39,304 nt of DNA from an uncultured Clostridia bacterium (GCA_946610715.1 CAMOCO010000002.1:1-39304), one strand, 5' to 3'; positions 1-9,128 are shown, numbered from the stretch's first letter. The notes: generated by a model not told the origin, from the sequence alone. Translations and numbers: made by a program.

Positions 1-24
1 AATTTCCGCAGCCTCTTTATCATT

Positions 25-603
25 TTATACCTGATGAAGATAGGGCATTATACCGGACAGAAATACACTTGACAGAATGTCTGCTATTTCATCGGCCGGA
101 ACCTTAAACTCTTCGGCAATCCATTTATGCAGTACACCTATGGTACCGCCGATGGAACTGGCAACCAGATATGAAAATCTGGTCCTGTCTCCGGGCTTTG
201 CTATAGTTGTCTGTGTTACTTTAGTCACATATTTATGAAACATATTTATTGCTTTCTCAAAAAAGGCATCACCCCGCGGGCTGTGAAGGATGTGAGCCAG
301 AAAGGTATTCTTTTTTGTATAATTGCATACTGCAAGAAAGTAAGAATGACATATATCATGGTCATTTTTAGGATGAAAGCTTTCCATCATGCTAAATATA
401 TCATGAAGAGTTTTATCCTCTGCTGCGGCAATCAGGGCAGGTACATTCTCGTAATGATTATAGAAAGTACTGCGAACTATGCCCGCCTTCTTTGTAACAT
501 CGGCTACAGTGATCTTGTCCAGCTCCTTACTTTGAAGCAGTAGAAAAAAGGCATCAAATATCGCCTCTTCGGCAATGCTGTAGCGTTCATCGGTTTCATT
601 CAT
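25..603 (-). CDS. TetR/AcrR family transcriptional regulator
   Basis: N-terminal HTH 'AIFDAFFLLLQSKELDKITVADVTKKAGIVRSTFYNHYENVPALI' is typical TetR_N. Start placed at internal ATG (603), preceded by AGGGGG. Confidence 0.88.
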   Translation of the reverse strand: MNETDERYSIAEEAIFDAFFLLLQSKELDKITVADVTKKAGIVRSTFYNHYENVPALIAAAEDKTLHDIFSMMESFHPKNDHDICHSYFLAVCNYTKKNTFLAHILHSPRGDAFFEKAINMFHKYVTKVTQTTIAKPGDRTRFSYLVASSIGGTIGVLHKWIAEEFKVPADEIADILSSVFLSGIMPYLHQV

Positions 604-630
604 GGTAAATCCCCCTGTTATCCATAACAA

Positions 631-1299
631 CTAAAATTCAATGGATGGAAGCTCCGTAAAATTACTCACGGCTGCCATAACACCCGGAAAGTTTATGAGC
701 TTCTCATTTTTGCTGTCCCCGGTAATTGCAATGATATGTCTGATCCCGGCGGCGGCAGCGGCAGTTACACCGGAAATGGAATCCTCAAATACAAGTACCT
801 TCTCCGGAGGCATATCAAGCTGCTTTAGCGCGGCCAGATAAAGATCCGGGTGGGGCTTAAGCGGAATATTTCCGGTTCCGAGTATCACATCCTCCCATTT
901 AAACCATTTTTCCAGCCCATACCTTTCAAAGTACAGATTCATATTATCCAGATCGGCGGTGGTTGCGATCGCTCTTTTTACCCGGGCCAGCATAAGGTAA
1001 TTCAGAAAGTCCTCAAGTCCCGGAGCAAGGGGCAGATCTTCCTTTATGAGCAGGCTCCTGTAAATTCGCTCCTTTTCTTCCGAAAGCTGAAATACGGTAT
1101 TTTCGGTAAGCTCATATCCCAGGAAATGTTCCAGAATCTCCTTCGGAGTTTTTCCCATGATCCACCGGTTCATTTCCCCGGTACTTATATCCTTCAGTGT
1201 CAGCTCTTCAATATAAATCTGCCATGCTCGGTTATGCAGATTACCGTCGAATATGCAGGTGCCGTTAAAGTCAAATATTATGGCTATATCACGGTTCAT
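631..1299 (-). CDS. HAD-superfamily hydrolase (beta-phosphoglucomutase/phosphatase-like)
   Basis: 'IIFDFNGTCIFDGNLHNRAW', 'KPHPDLYLAALKQLDMPPEKVLVFEDSISGVTAAAAAGI' HAD motifs. Start placed at 1299 with upstream GGAG. Confidence 0.88.
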   Translation of the reverse strand: MNRDIAIIFDFNGTCIFDGNLHNRAWQIYIEELTLKDISTGEMNRWIMGKTPKEILEHFLGYELTENTVFQLSEEKERIYRSLLIKEDLPLAPGLEDFLNYLMLARVKRAIATTADLDNMNLYFERYGLEKWFKWEDVILGTGNIPLKPHPDLYLAALKQLDMPPEKVLVFEDSISGVTAAAAAGIRHIIAITGDSKNEKLINFPGVMAAVSNFTELPSIEF

Positions 1300-1412
1300 C
1301 AGATAAATCTCCTGTACAATCACATCGTATAGTGTGATAATAACATAAGTGTAAATATAATTCGACATCTTTGTAAAAACCGGCTGACATTACATAAGTT
1401 TCAGTTTCGTGA

Positions 1413-1418
1413 TATAAT
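1413..1418 (+). promoter_or_regulatory. Putative -10 (TATAAT) with TTACAT -35 at 1390-1395, 17-bp spacing
   Basis: Consensus-like hexamers upstream of the 1504 CDS. Confidence 0.5.
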
Positions 1419-1503
1419 GATGTTTCAAGGATTGCGAGAGTTCATTTAGAAACGGGGCAATCCGTATGTCATAAGTGTTAGATGGGCAGGAGGTAAATTT
1501 TAA

Positions 1504-3084
1504 ATGATAATAAAGAGATTTAAGAAAATCGCAGTTATACTGGCGGCATCCTTTATGCTTGCCGGTTGCGGCTCAGCCGAAGTGTCTGACAGCAGTATGG
1601 TAGAAGAAGCCGGTGCATCGGATGATACTTCTGAGACTGATAAGCCGTCGGAAGAGAGTAAATATGACAGAGAGACTATCTATCAGGTTTCACTTCTCCA
1701 GGGACTGACCTTTGGAGATTATAACGGCAGCATATCCGTAGGAGAGCTTAAGGAGAGAGGCGATATCGGAATCGGAACCTTCGACAGGCTGAACGGTGAA
1801 CTTATCATGGTAGACGGAGAGGTTTACCGTGCTGCTTCAGATGGCAGCATTGAGGTTGTACCTGATACAGAGACAATTCCTTTTTCAAATGTTACCTTCT
1901 TTGATAGTGATGAAGAGCAGATGCTTGAAGGTATCAGTGATATTGCAGGTCTTCAGGAAAAGCTTAATGCCAAGGTTTCAGAGCTTGGTGAGAACAGATT
2001 TTATTTCATCAGAATCGACGGTACATTTAAAGAGATGAATGTAAGAAGCGAATATGCGCAGGATAAGCCGTATAAGCCGCTGGCAGAAGTGCTCGAAACC
2101 GACCAGACATTCTTCGATTATGAGAATGTGGATGGAACCGTGGTAGGTCTTTACTGCCCACCATATATGGAAAAAATGAATGCAACCGGATGGCATTTCC
2201 ACTTCGTTTCCGATGATAAAACCAAGGGCGGCCATATCCTGGGACTGAAATTTGATTCGGCTGATCTCAAATGGGATTATACAGATACATTTGATATGAT
2301 AATTCCGGACAATGAAATGTTTGACGAATTTGATCTTACAGTTGATCAGTCTGAGGACATTAAGAAGGTTGAGAAGAACGAGGATTCAGAAGAGGAAGTG
2401 GGCAGTGTGACGGATGCCGGAGAAGTAACCTATGATGAGGACGGGACAAAGCTCTCAAGTGATTCTTCAGATTTTGTACTCTTAAGTGAAGCTGTACCCG
2501 ATGCGATTCTTGAGATACGCTACTATTCCACATATAACTTTGTGGGTGACAGAATAGCAGGATATGAAGAACCTGTTGCACTTCTTACCAAGGAGGCAGC
2601 TGCCAGACTTGAGGAAGTAAGCGAGGAGCTTCAGGAGAAGGGCTACAGACTTAAGATATATGATGCATATCGTCCGCAGATGGCAGTTGAAAATTTTGTC
2701 AAGTGGGCTGAGGATGTCGATGATACAAGGATGAAAGAGTATTTCTATCCGGAACTCGATAAGTCAGTTTTATTTGAGCAGGGATATATAGCTGAACATT
2801 CCGGTCACAGCAGGGGAAGTACGGTAGACCTTACACTCTTTGATATGAAGCTGGAAAAGGAAGTAGATATGGGTGGAACCTTTGATTATTTCGGGGAGCT
2901 TTCACACCCGGATTATAAGGACATAACCGAGGAGCAGTATAACAACAGAATGATTCTCAGGGAAGCTATGATGAATCACGGTTTCAAACCGCTGGATGAG
3001 GAATGGTGGCATTTCACACTGGAGGATGAGCCATATCCGGATACATACTTCACATTCCCGGTAAGCGAGGATAGTGTGAAATAA
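1504..3084 (+). CDS. Exported lipoprotein: N-terminal alpha-acetolactate decarboxylase-like domain fused to C-terminal VanX-type D-Ala-D-Ala dipeptidase domain
   Basis: Lipobox 'FMLAGCGS'. ALDC-like 'IYQVSLLQGL..GDIGIGTFDRLNGELIMVDGEVY...PFSNVTFF...GWHFHFVSDDKTKGGHILGL'. VanX-like 'AYRPQMAVENF...SGHSRGSTVDLTLFD...EEWWHFTLEDEPYPDTYFTFPV'. Confidence 0.9.
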   Translation: MIIKRFKKIAVILAASFMLAGCGSAEVSDSSMVEEAGASDDTSETDKPSEESKYDRETIYQVSLLQGLTFGDYNGSISVGELKERGDIGIGTFDRLNGELIMVDGEVYRAASDGSIEVVPDTETIPFSNVTFFDSDEEQMLEGISDIAGLQEKLNAKVSELGENRFYFIRIDGTFKEMNVRSEYAQDKPYKPLAEVLETDQTFFDYENVDGTVVGLYCPPYMEKMNATGWHFHFVSDDKTKGGHILGLKFDSADLKWDYTDTFDMIIPDNEMFDEFDLTVDQSEDIKKVEKNEDSEEEVGSVTDAGEVTYDEDGTKLSSDSSDFVLLSEAVPDAILEIRYYSTYNFVGDRIAGYEEPVALLTKEAAARLEEVSEELQEKGYRLKIYDAYRPQMAVENFVKWAEDVDDTRMKEYFYPELDKSVLFEQGYIAEHSGHSRGSTVDLTLFDMKLEKEVDMGGTFDYFGELSHPDYKDITEEQYNNRMILREAMMNHGFKPLDEEWWHFTLEDEPYPDTYFTFPVSEDSVK

Positions 3085-3104
3085 CTGACAGAATCAAAAG
3101 AAAC

Positions 3105-3143
3105 AGCCGTCCTGACCCTGAAAGTTAAGGACGGCTATTTCTT
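3105..3143 (+). terminator. Rho-independent terminator
   Basis: AGCCGTCCT...AGGACGGCT stem (3105-3113/3128-3136) followed by a T-rich stretch. Confidence 0.8.
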
Positions 3144-3190
3144 ATAGTCAATAAAACCCGCAGGATCGGTTAATGAATGAGGGGAATATT

Positions 3191-4072
3191 ATGGACAATA
3201 TAAATAATGACGAACATCCGTTAACATCCGTTAAAATAATAGAAATATCGGAAGAAAACAGGAATGAGCTGGGACTCTATTTTGATATAAATGAGAATCA
3301 GCTCTTTCACTGCAATGAGCCGGAGCCCGGTCTTTTTGTGGTTGAAAGCCCTATGGTTATAGAGAGGGCGCTGGCAGCGGGATATATTCCGGTATCTTTT
3401 GTAATGGTTGATAAGGTTGCAGAGGAAATGTGCCGGAATTTTTATGAGATTATGAAGAAAGCCGGTACGGAAAGAGAGCTGGATACTGTGCCTGTTTATG
3501 TTGCGGACTATGATACCATAGCCGGGCTGACGGGGGTAAATATTACCAGAGGAGTTCTTGCATTAATGAAAAGGCGTTCTCTTCCGAAAGTTTCTGAGTT
3601 ACTTAAAGGTGGAAAAAGAATTGCGGTTTTTGATGATGTGGAAAATCCCACAAATGTAGGTGCCATGTTCCGATCGGCTGCGGCACTTGGAATTGATGCT
3701 GTGATTCTCACCGGAGCAACAAGCGATCCCCTTTACAGAAGGGCATCCAGAGTCAGTGTGGGTACGGTCTTTCAGATTCCATGGACCAGGACGGGGAAAA
3801 AGGGACAGCAAAATGATTATATCAGAGAGCTGCATGAGCTGGGATATAAGACAGTAGCAATGGCGCTGTCGGATAATTCTATAGATATCAGTGATCCGGT
3901 TCTGAAGCAGGAGAGAAAGCTCGCAATCTTAATGGGAAATGAAGGCGCAGGACTTAAGGATGAGATTATCACATCCTCAGATTATGTTGCGAAGATTCCC
4001 ATGAAGAATGATGTGGATTCCCTGAACGTAGCAGCGGCGGCATCCATCATTTTCTGGGAGCTGACGCGTTGA
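3191..4072 (+). CDS. SpoU/TrmH family RNA 2'-O-methyltransferase
   Basis: 'DDVENPTNVGAMFRSAAALGIDAVIL', 'AILMGNEGAGLKDEII', 'IPMKNDVDSLNVAAAASIIFWEL' SPOUT motifs. ATG 3191 has upstream GAGGGG; the tracked ORF start is 3173. Confidence 0.92.
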   Translation: MDNINNDEHPLTSVKIIEISEENRNELGLYFDINENQLFHCNEPEPGLFVVESPMVIERALAAGYIPVSFVMVDKVAEEMCRNFYEIMKKAGTERELDTVPVYVADYDTIAGLTGVNITRGVLALMKRRSLPKVSELLKGGKRIAVFDDVENPTNVGAMFRSAAALGIDAVILTGATSDPLYRRASRVSVGTVFQIPWTRTGKKGQQNDYIRELHELGYKTVAMALSDNSIDISDPVLKQERKLAILMGNEGAGLKDEIITSSDYVAKIPMKNDVDSLNVAAAASIIFWELTR

Positions 4073-4088
4073 TTTAAAAGTTTCAAAG

Positions 4089-4592
4089 TCAGTATGAAAC
4101 CGGTTTTCCGTCAATAATGGCACTGATAAGTTCGGAAGTTTCCGAATATATAAGCTTAAGAGAAAAATAGTCATTTCTTTCATTAAGAAGTCTGAAGAAT
4201 ATTTTATCTCCCTCCCATATAGGGAGGTCAAATACCTTATCTTTATCAATCCATACAAGTTCGCCTTCATCACAGTAAGTAAGCTCACCGGAAAATTCCG
4301 ATGCGGTATAGAGATGCATATATTCAACGATCCGTTCTTCGGGAGCTTCGGCATTTCCGTAAATAAAAGTAACTATCCCTCGTGGAGTATAAGACAGAAG
4401 GGAAAGACCGGTTTCTTCGAGTACTTCCCTTTTCAGGCAGTCATCGGGACTTTCGCCATATTCGAAATGTCCTCCTACGCCGATATATTTATCTTTATTT
4501 ATATCATTCTGCTTCTTTATTCTGTGAAGCATCAGATATTTATTATCCTTTTCAATATAACAAAGGGTTGTTAGCTCCGGAAATAGTGGCAT
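4089..4592 (-). CDS. NUDIX hydrolase (8-oxo-dGTP diphosphatase-like)
   Basis: Nudix box 'GGHFEYGESPDDCLKREVLEETGL'. Confidence 0.93.
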   Translation of the reverse strand: MPLFPELTTLCYIEKDNKYLMLHRIKKQNDINKDKYIGVGGHFEYGESPDDCLKREVLEETGLSLLSYTPRGIVTFIYGNAEAPEERIVEYMHLYTASEFSGELTYCDEGELVWIDKDKVFDLPIWEGDKIFFRLLNERNDYFSLKLIYSETSELISAIIDGKPVSY

Positions 4593-4604
4593 GTCTCATC
4601 CTCC

Positions 4605-5057
4605 TTAAGTAAGTTCTGCATTTATCTGTTTAATATCTGCTTTAAGCTGTTTATATGACAGTATTCCGATTATCAGATAAGTAATTCCGTATCCTGCAAT
4701 GGTTGAGATCAGAGCCTGAGGGTAATGGTGAAGCTGCCATATCAGCAGTACTATCATAAGTGCAACTGAGCCGGTTATAAGAAAGTATATTATGCTCTGA
4801 AGGATGTAACCAAGTCGGTTTGCCTCATAGATTATTGTCATTGATGAGAATGTGAAACCGATAATTCCGTACAAAAATACATTTACATATGCGGCAATCA
4901 CCGGTGTAGGGAACAGATTTCGAAAAGCAGGTGCCATTGATATGAAATCCTTGACCCCAGCTGCATTTACTATTATATCAATCAGCATATTGACTGCACT
5001 TCCTATAAGGGCTGATGATGCAAACCCCATAAGCCCGCGTTTAAAAAATTCCTTCAT
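4605..5057 (-). CDS. DUF3021 family membrane protein
   Basis: Four hydrophobic segments, about 150 aa, directly downstream of and overlapping a LytTR gene (a common pairing). Confidence 0.82.
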   Translation of the reverse strand: MKEFFKRGLMGFASSALIGSAVNMLIDIIVNAAGVKDFISMAPAFRNLFPTPVIAAYVNVFLYGIIGFTFSSMTIIYEANRLGYILQSIIYFLITGSVALMIVLLIWQLHHYPQALISTIAGYGITYLIIGILSYKQLKADIKQINAELT

Positions 5058-5511
5058 GATTACCTCGATTCTTTATAAGCATTTCCTTGATCTTTGCGAC
5101 GTTTCTTCTTGAAGTATAGGTCTCGTAACCGCTTTTCATTATGACCTTGATCGTTCCGGTGAGACTCATATCCATGCTTTTGATTTTCCTGAAATTGACA
5201 ATTTCGGATTTTGATATTCTTATAAATCCGGAATTTCCAAGCTTTTTTTCTATCTCATATAATTTATGTGAAATGGAGTATTTCCGCTTATTATCAATTG
5301 CGAAAACCTTTTGACCTTCGGCATAGAAGCTTACAATGTCAACCGGGCGGATCATACATTTATTACCTTTCTCATCTGTACCGGTCAGAGATTCATCGAA
5401 TATGTTGTGAAGTTCACCCATTACATAGCGCACCTCATCATCAAGAATGTCTTTACATACATGAATCTCGGCTTCTGTATATTTTTTATCAATCAGTGTT
5501 TTTATTTGCAT
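5041..5511 (-). CDS. LytTR DNA-binding domain transcriptional regulator
   Basis: 'IRPVDIVSFYAEGQKVFAIDNKRKYSISHKLYEIEKKLGNSGFIRISKSEIVNFRKIKSMDMSLTGTIKVIMKSGYETYTSRRNVAKIKEML'. Confidence 0.9.
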   Translation of the reverse strand: MQIKTLIDKKYTEAEIHVCKDILDDEVRYVMGELHNIFDESLTGTDEKGNKCMIRPVDIVSFYAEGQKVFAIDNKRKYSISHKLYEIEKKLGNSGFIRISKSEIVNFRKIKSMDMSLTGTIKVIMKSGYETYTSRRNVAKIKEMLIKNRGNHEGIF

Positions 5512-5641
5512 AGGTTATTTATAGTCCTTTTATATAGGCAGCTTACAGGTAAGCTGAATTTACGTTACTATCAGGAATCAGTATACGTTTATCGTACATT
5601 TTTTTCAAGAGATCCGGGGTAACGATCAGGTACGGCTGTAT

Positions 5642-6412
5642 CTATGCCAGGTCAGCCTTCATTTTTAATCTGAAGCAAAAGATTGATACAAGGGACAGAA
5701 GAATTGCGGATACGGTAACTATAATAAGAGGCAGGAAAAAGCCGGTCCATGATGTATCCAGATGTATCGCAGCCCTTACGGTTTTTGTGCAATATAAGAA
5801 GGGAAGACATTTGCAGATTTTATATATGGCACCGCCGGCACCCTCTGCGTCAAACCATATTCCGCCCAGAAAAGAACCAAGCGATATTATAATTGAGCAT
5901 AGTCCGGGAGCTGCCTTCTCATTAAAAAGTGTTCCGAATATGAGTCCAATGGCAATGAACATAAATGCTGACGGAATCATAGCTGCCAGAGCAAGCAGTA
6001 ATCCGGGAAGTTTAAGCTTTACGCCTACGATAAATGAGATGATGAGAGCGGCTACTAGCGATATAATTGCCTGAGCCACTGCTACAATTACCATCGGAAT
6101 GATGTAACCATTTGTGAAATTGCTGCTTTTCATTGGTGTGGCAAACAGTCTGATAAGAAAAGATCCGCTTCGGTCTTTTGCAATTGTAAGTGCGGTGAAA
6201 AGCATTACAAAGGTTTGTCCGAATACTATTATTCCGCCTGACAGATTATCAATTCTGAAGATTGTCATGCCGGCTTCCTTTGGGATGCTTTCATTTACCA
6301 GTGTCATTACCATAAGCATAACTATAGGAAAAGCTATGCAGAATATGTAACTGAGTGTGTCTCTTGATATTTCCGTCAGATTTCTTTTGGCAAAATTTAA
6401 AGTTCTATTCAT
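5642..6412 (-). CDS. ABC-2 type transporter permease
   Basis: 'MNRTLNFAKRNLTEISRDTLSYIFCIAFPIVMLMVMT...' multi-TM ABC-2 protein, overlapping the upstream ATPase gene by 8 nt. Internal start chosen at 6412. Confidence 0.87.
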   Translation of the reverse strand: MNRTLNFAKRNLTEISRDTLSYIFCIAFPIVMLMVMTLVNESIPKEAGMTIFRIDNLSGGIIVFGQTFVMLFTALTIAKDRSGSFLIRLFATPMKSSNFTNGYIIPMVIVAVAQAIISLVAALIISFIVGVKLKLPGLLLALAAMIPSAFMFIAIGLIFGTLFNEKAAPGLCSIIISLGSFLGGIWFDAEGAGGAIYKICKCLPFLYCTKTVRAAIHLDTSWTGFFLPLIIVTVSAILLSLVSIFCFRLKMKADLA

Positions 6413-7148
6413 GATGTGCCTCCTCTCCTTCGGCAACAGATATAAATACATTTTCGAGTCCCTTTTGTCCGGTTGATGCTTCAAGTTCATCAAGCGTTCC
6501 TACTTTTATGAGTCGTCCCTTTATCATGATCGCGATTCTGTCAGCCAGCGCCTCGGCTTCCTCCATATAGTGTGTGGTAAGAATTATGGTTGTCCTCTTC
6601 TTAAGAGCCTGAACAGTTCTCCACAGTTCTCTTCTTGCTATAACATCCAGACCCAGTGTGGGTTCATCCAGGAAGAGGATTTTTGGCTCGCCTATAACAG
6701 CCATTGCTATGGAGAGTTTTCTCTGCCATCCGCCGGATAAGGTTTTGGCTTTCTTATTTCTAACCTCACCGAGATTAAAGGTATTGATAATCTCTTCAAC
6801 TCTTTCGGAAATAGTTAAGTTACCGGGAAAATATATACCTGCCATAAATCTAAGGTTTTCTTCAACAGTGAGATTATCAGCCACGGCCGTATCCTGCGTG
6901 GATATTCCAACAATCTTTTTTATATCGTCAATGTCTTTTCGAATGTCTTTTCCGAAAATCTCAGCATAGCCGGAGCTGGGGGTTGATAGCCCTGTCAGCA
7001 TCCGGATTGTTGTTGTCTTTCCCGCACCGTTGACACCAAGAAGTGCAATGAGCTCTCCGGCCTTTATGTCCAGATTGAGACTGTCAACGGCCGTTATATC
7101 GGAATACTGTTTTGTCAGATTAGTTGTTTTGATTGCCGTACTTTCCAT
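6405..7148 (-). CDS. ABC transporter ATP-binding protein
   Basis: Walker A 'LLGVNGAGKTTTI', signature 'LSGGWQRKLSIAMAV', Walker B 'ILFLDEPTLGLD'. Confidence 0.95.
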   Translation of the reverse strand: MESTAIKTTNLTKQYSDITAVDSLNLDIKAGELIALLGVNGAGKTTTIRMLTGLSTPSSGYAEIFGKDIRKDIDDIKKIVGISTQDTAVADNLTVEENLRFMAGIYFPGNLTISERVEEIINTFNLGEVRNKKAKTLSGGWQRKLSIAMAVIGEPKILFLDEPTLGLDVIARRELWRTVQALKKRTTIILTTHYMEEAEALADRIAIMIKGRLIKVGTLDELEASTGQKGLENVFISVAEGEEAHHE

Positions 7149-7234
7149 TATGTTTCCCTCCTAAAGCTGTTTGGTACTTGTTTTCTTACAATGGAATCAT
7201 ATTAATCTGAGCTGAAAGATGGAATACTTTTTAC

Positions 7235-7290
7235 ATGAACGGTAATTCTGAATATATGAACGGAAGATTAATTCTGAATATATGGATGGA
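7235..7290 (-). promoter_or_regulatory. Candidate LytTR-family binding sites (direct repeats) upstream of the ABC exporter
   Basis: Minus strand: ACCGTTCAT (7235-7243) and TCCGTTCAT (7256-7264), 21-bp period; degenerate third TCCATCCAT (7282-7290). Confidence 0.55.
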
Positions 7291-7433
7291 AGATTATTCT
7301 TTTCGTTCAAAATGCACTGTGGTATTATAATTATGGTTCTGAAAAAAGCAAACAAAATAGGCAAAACGGGAAAAAAGTTTGCCATTGAGACCGAAAAGAG
7401 TGGCAAATAGAGGAAATAGAGAAAAGCGGGGGA

Positions 7434-7946
7434 ATGATAATGAAAAAAAGAAGGTTAGGTATGGCAGCAATAATTCTTGCGGCAATATGTATGGTATCAG
7501 GGTGTGCAAGAGCAATTCCGAAGGACTGGTACGAAGGAATATTGGAAAATTACAAGATGGGATTCTCTACAGGATGGAAGAGTAATCCTTCAAATATCAA
7601 TATATCTGAAGAGATGCAAAATGGAACATACAGCTATGGCTATCTTCTTAAGGATCTGGACGGTGACGGGGCAGATGAACTGCTTATAGGAATTGATGAC
7701 GGTGCCGAAGAAACCAAATTCACAGATGTGTATATATATCATAGCGATGTAGGACCCTTCCAGGCTTTAAATGATGGGGACGGATACTATATGTATATAT
7801 GTGACGGGAGCACCTTAAGAGTTGATTCATGGTATGGTTCTGAGACCAAAACAGAATATATGAAATATAATTCAAAGAATAATGCCTTTCTGATGGTAGA
7901 TGGCGGAAGTAAACCCGGACATTATACACTGACACCATTCAATTAG
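7434..7946 (+). CDS. Hypothetical lipoprotein with Asp-rich 'DLDGDGADELLIG' motif
   Basis: Lipobox-like 'CMVSGCAR', then 'LLKDLDGDGADELLIGID' FG-GAP/EF-hand-like motif. Confidence 0.8.
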   Translation: MIMKKRRLGMAAIILAAICMVSGCARAIPKDWYEGILENYKMGFSTGWKSNPSNINISEEMQNGTYSYGYLLKDLDGDGADELLIGIDDGAEETKFTDVYIYHSDVGPFQALNDGDGYYMYICDGSTLRVDSWYGSETKTEYMKYNSKNNAFLMVDGGSKPGHYTLTPFN

Positions 7947-8046
7947 TTGGAAAGTGAAATTTGTTGCGCATTTGTAATATGTTTTATGTTAGAATTTTAA
8001 AAAATTAGTAGCAAAAGCTGTAAAAGAGCGGCATAGGAAAATTATT

Positions 8047-8187
8047 ATGAAAGAAGTAGAAGAAGTAAAGAATCAGATAGTATTTGATAAAAATAAAAAA
8101 TATAGTTTCACTGCTGTAAAAGGAGTAATTGATAAAACTGAATACGTTAAGGATTTTGAAAAATATGGGGTATTCAAAGTTTTTTAG
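8047..8187 (+). CDS. Possible small protein (46 aa) or gene remnant
   Basis: ATG..TAG ORF MKEVEEVKNQIVFDKNKKYSFTAVKGVIDKTEYVKDFEKYGVFKVF. No clear RBS and below the ORF track cut-off. Confidence 0.25.
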   Translation: MKEVEEVKNQIVFDKNKKYSFTAVKGVIDKTEYVKDFEKYGVFKVF

Positions 8188-8270
8188 GGTTTCCCAAAGT
8201 TGTTTAGGGCCTAACTTAAGGCTGCACAAAATAAGGCACCAAAAGCACCCGGAAAGTAGGATAATTACTT

Positions 8271-8318
8271 ACTCCCCCATCAACCCTTCCTTGCAATCAT
8301 AAGGGTTGATGGGGGAGT
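8271..8318. terminator. Bidirectional terminator between convergent genes
   Basis: 18-bp perfect stem ACTCCCCCATCAACCCTT / AAGGGTTGATGGGGGAGT with a 12-nt loop; T-rich on the + side (GTTTTATT). Confidence 0.8.
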
Positions 8319-8342
8319 GTTTTATTGGTGGATAGAATTTGC

Positions 8343-9128
8343 TCAGACAATATCTTTCCTTGTATATTTGATATATGCAATAATTATTCCGACAGCCATA
8401 AGCATCATTCCCGGAATCAGATAATCTGTATTAATCTTTAATGTGTTGATTATATCAGCGCCTTCTGTATATCCAAAGGGAGAAATGTATTTTAAGAATT
8501 TCGCATCCTCTGATATATTTGCCACAATATTCAGCAGATACATAAGTCCGGCTACACCAATTCCGATTCCGATCCCGCTTCTTCGGAGAAATGCTGACAT
8601 GCCGAAACATATTCCGGCAATCTCAAACTGCATCAGAAGATATGCAAGATGGAACAGTAGTAGTTCCTTCCAGAATACTTCTTCATCTATTGCAAGAATG
8701 GATAAGACTGAACAGAGCAGTACGATAGCATTTAGTATTATTATCATGCAGAATACATATGCCAGTTTTTCAGTAACAACACGACATCTGCTGACAGGGT
8801 GTGTCAGCAGAAATTCAGCAGTTCTACCCTGTTCTTCCTTCATCAGTGCGAGTATACCAACAATTGCCGCAAAAAATGCACCGCCTATACCCAGCATATT
8901 TCCGCCTTCCACAGCATAGAAGCCAAGAAGTGTTCCGAAATTCAGCTGGTCCATCCCAAATGCTGCCGTAAAGTCTCCCATGGATGAAAAAATGTCACTA
9001 ACATCATTCATCTGAGATTTCATATCGGGATACATAAGCACACATATGGCTACCAAAAGACCTATGCTGAGACTCCAGATGATCAGTTGAATTTTGTTTG
9101 ATTTAAGCTCCTGTTTAAATATGGTCAT
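8343..9128 (-). CDS. ABC transporter permease (ABC-2 family)
   Basis: 'MTIFKQELKSNKIQLIIWSLSIGLLVAICVLMYPDM...' hydrophobic protein of the ABC-2 class usually encoded next to a CcmA-type ATPase. Confidence 0.87.
   Translation of the reverse strand: MTIFKQELKSNKIQLIIWSLSIGLLVAICVLMYPDMKSQMNDVSDIFSSMGDFTAAFGMDQLNFGTLLGFYAVEGGNMLGIGGAFFAAIVGILALMKEEQGRTAEFLLTHPVSRCRVVTEKLAYVFCMIIILNAIVLLCSVLSILAIDEEVFWKELLLFHLAYLLMQFEIAGICFGMSAFLRRSGIGIGIGVAGLMYLLNIVANISEDAKFLKYISPFGYTEGADIINTLKINTDYLIPGMMLMAVGIIIAYIKYTRKDIV

Noticed and set aside
850-1332. 160-aa plus-strand ORF opposite the HAD hydrolase
   Set aside because: Shadow ORF; the HAD motifs on the minus strand explain the region.
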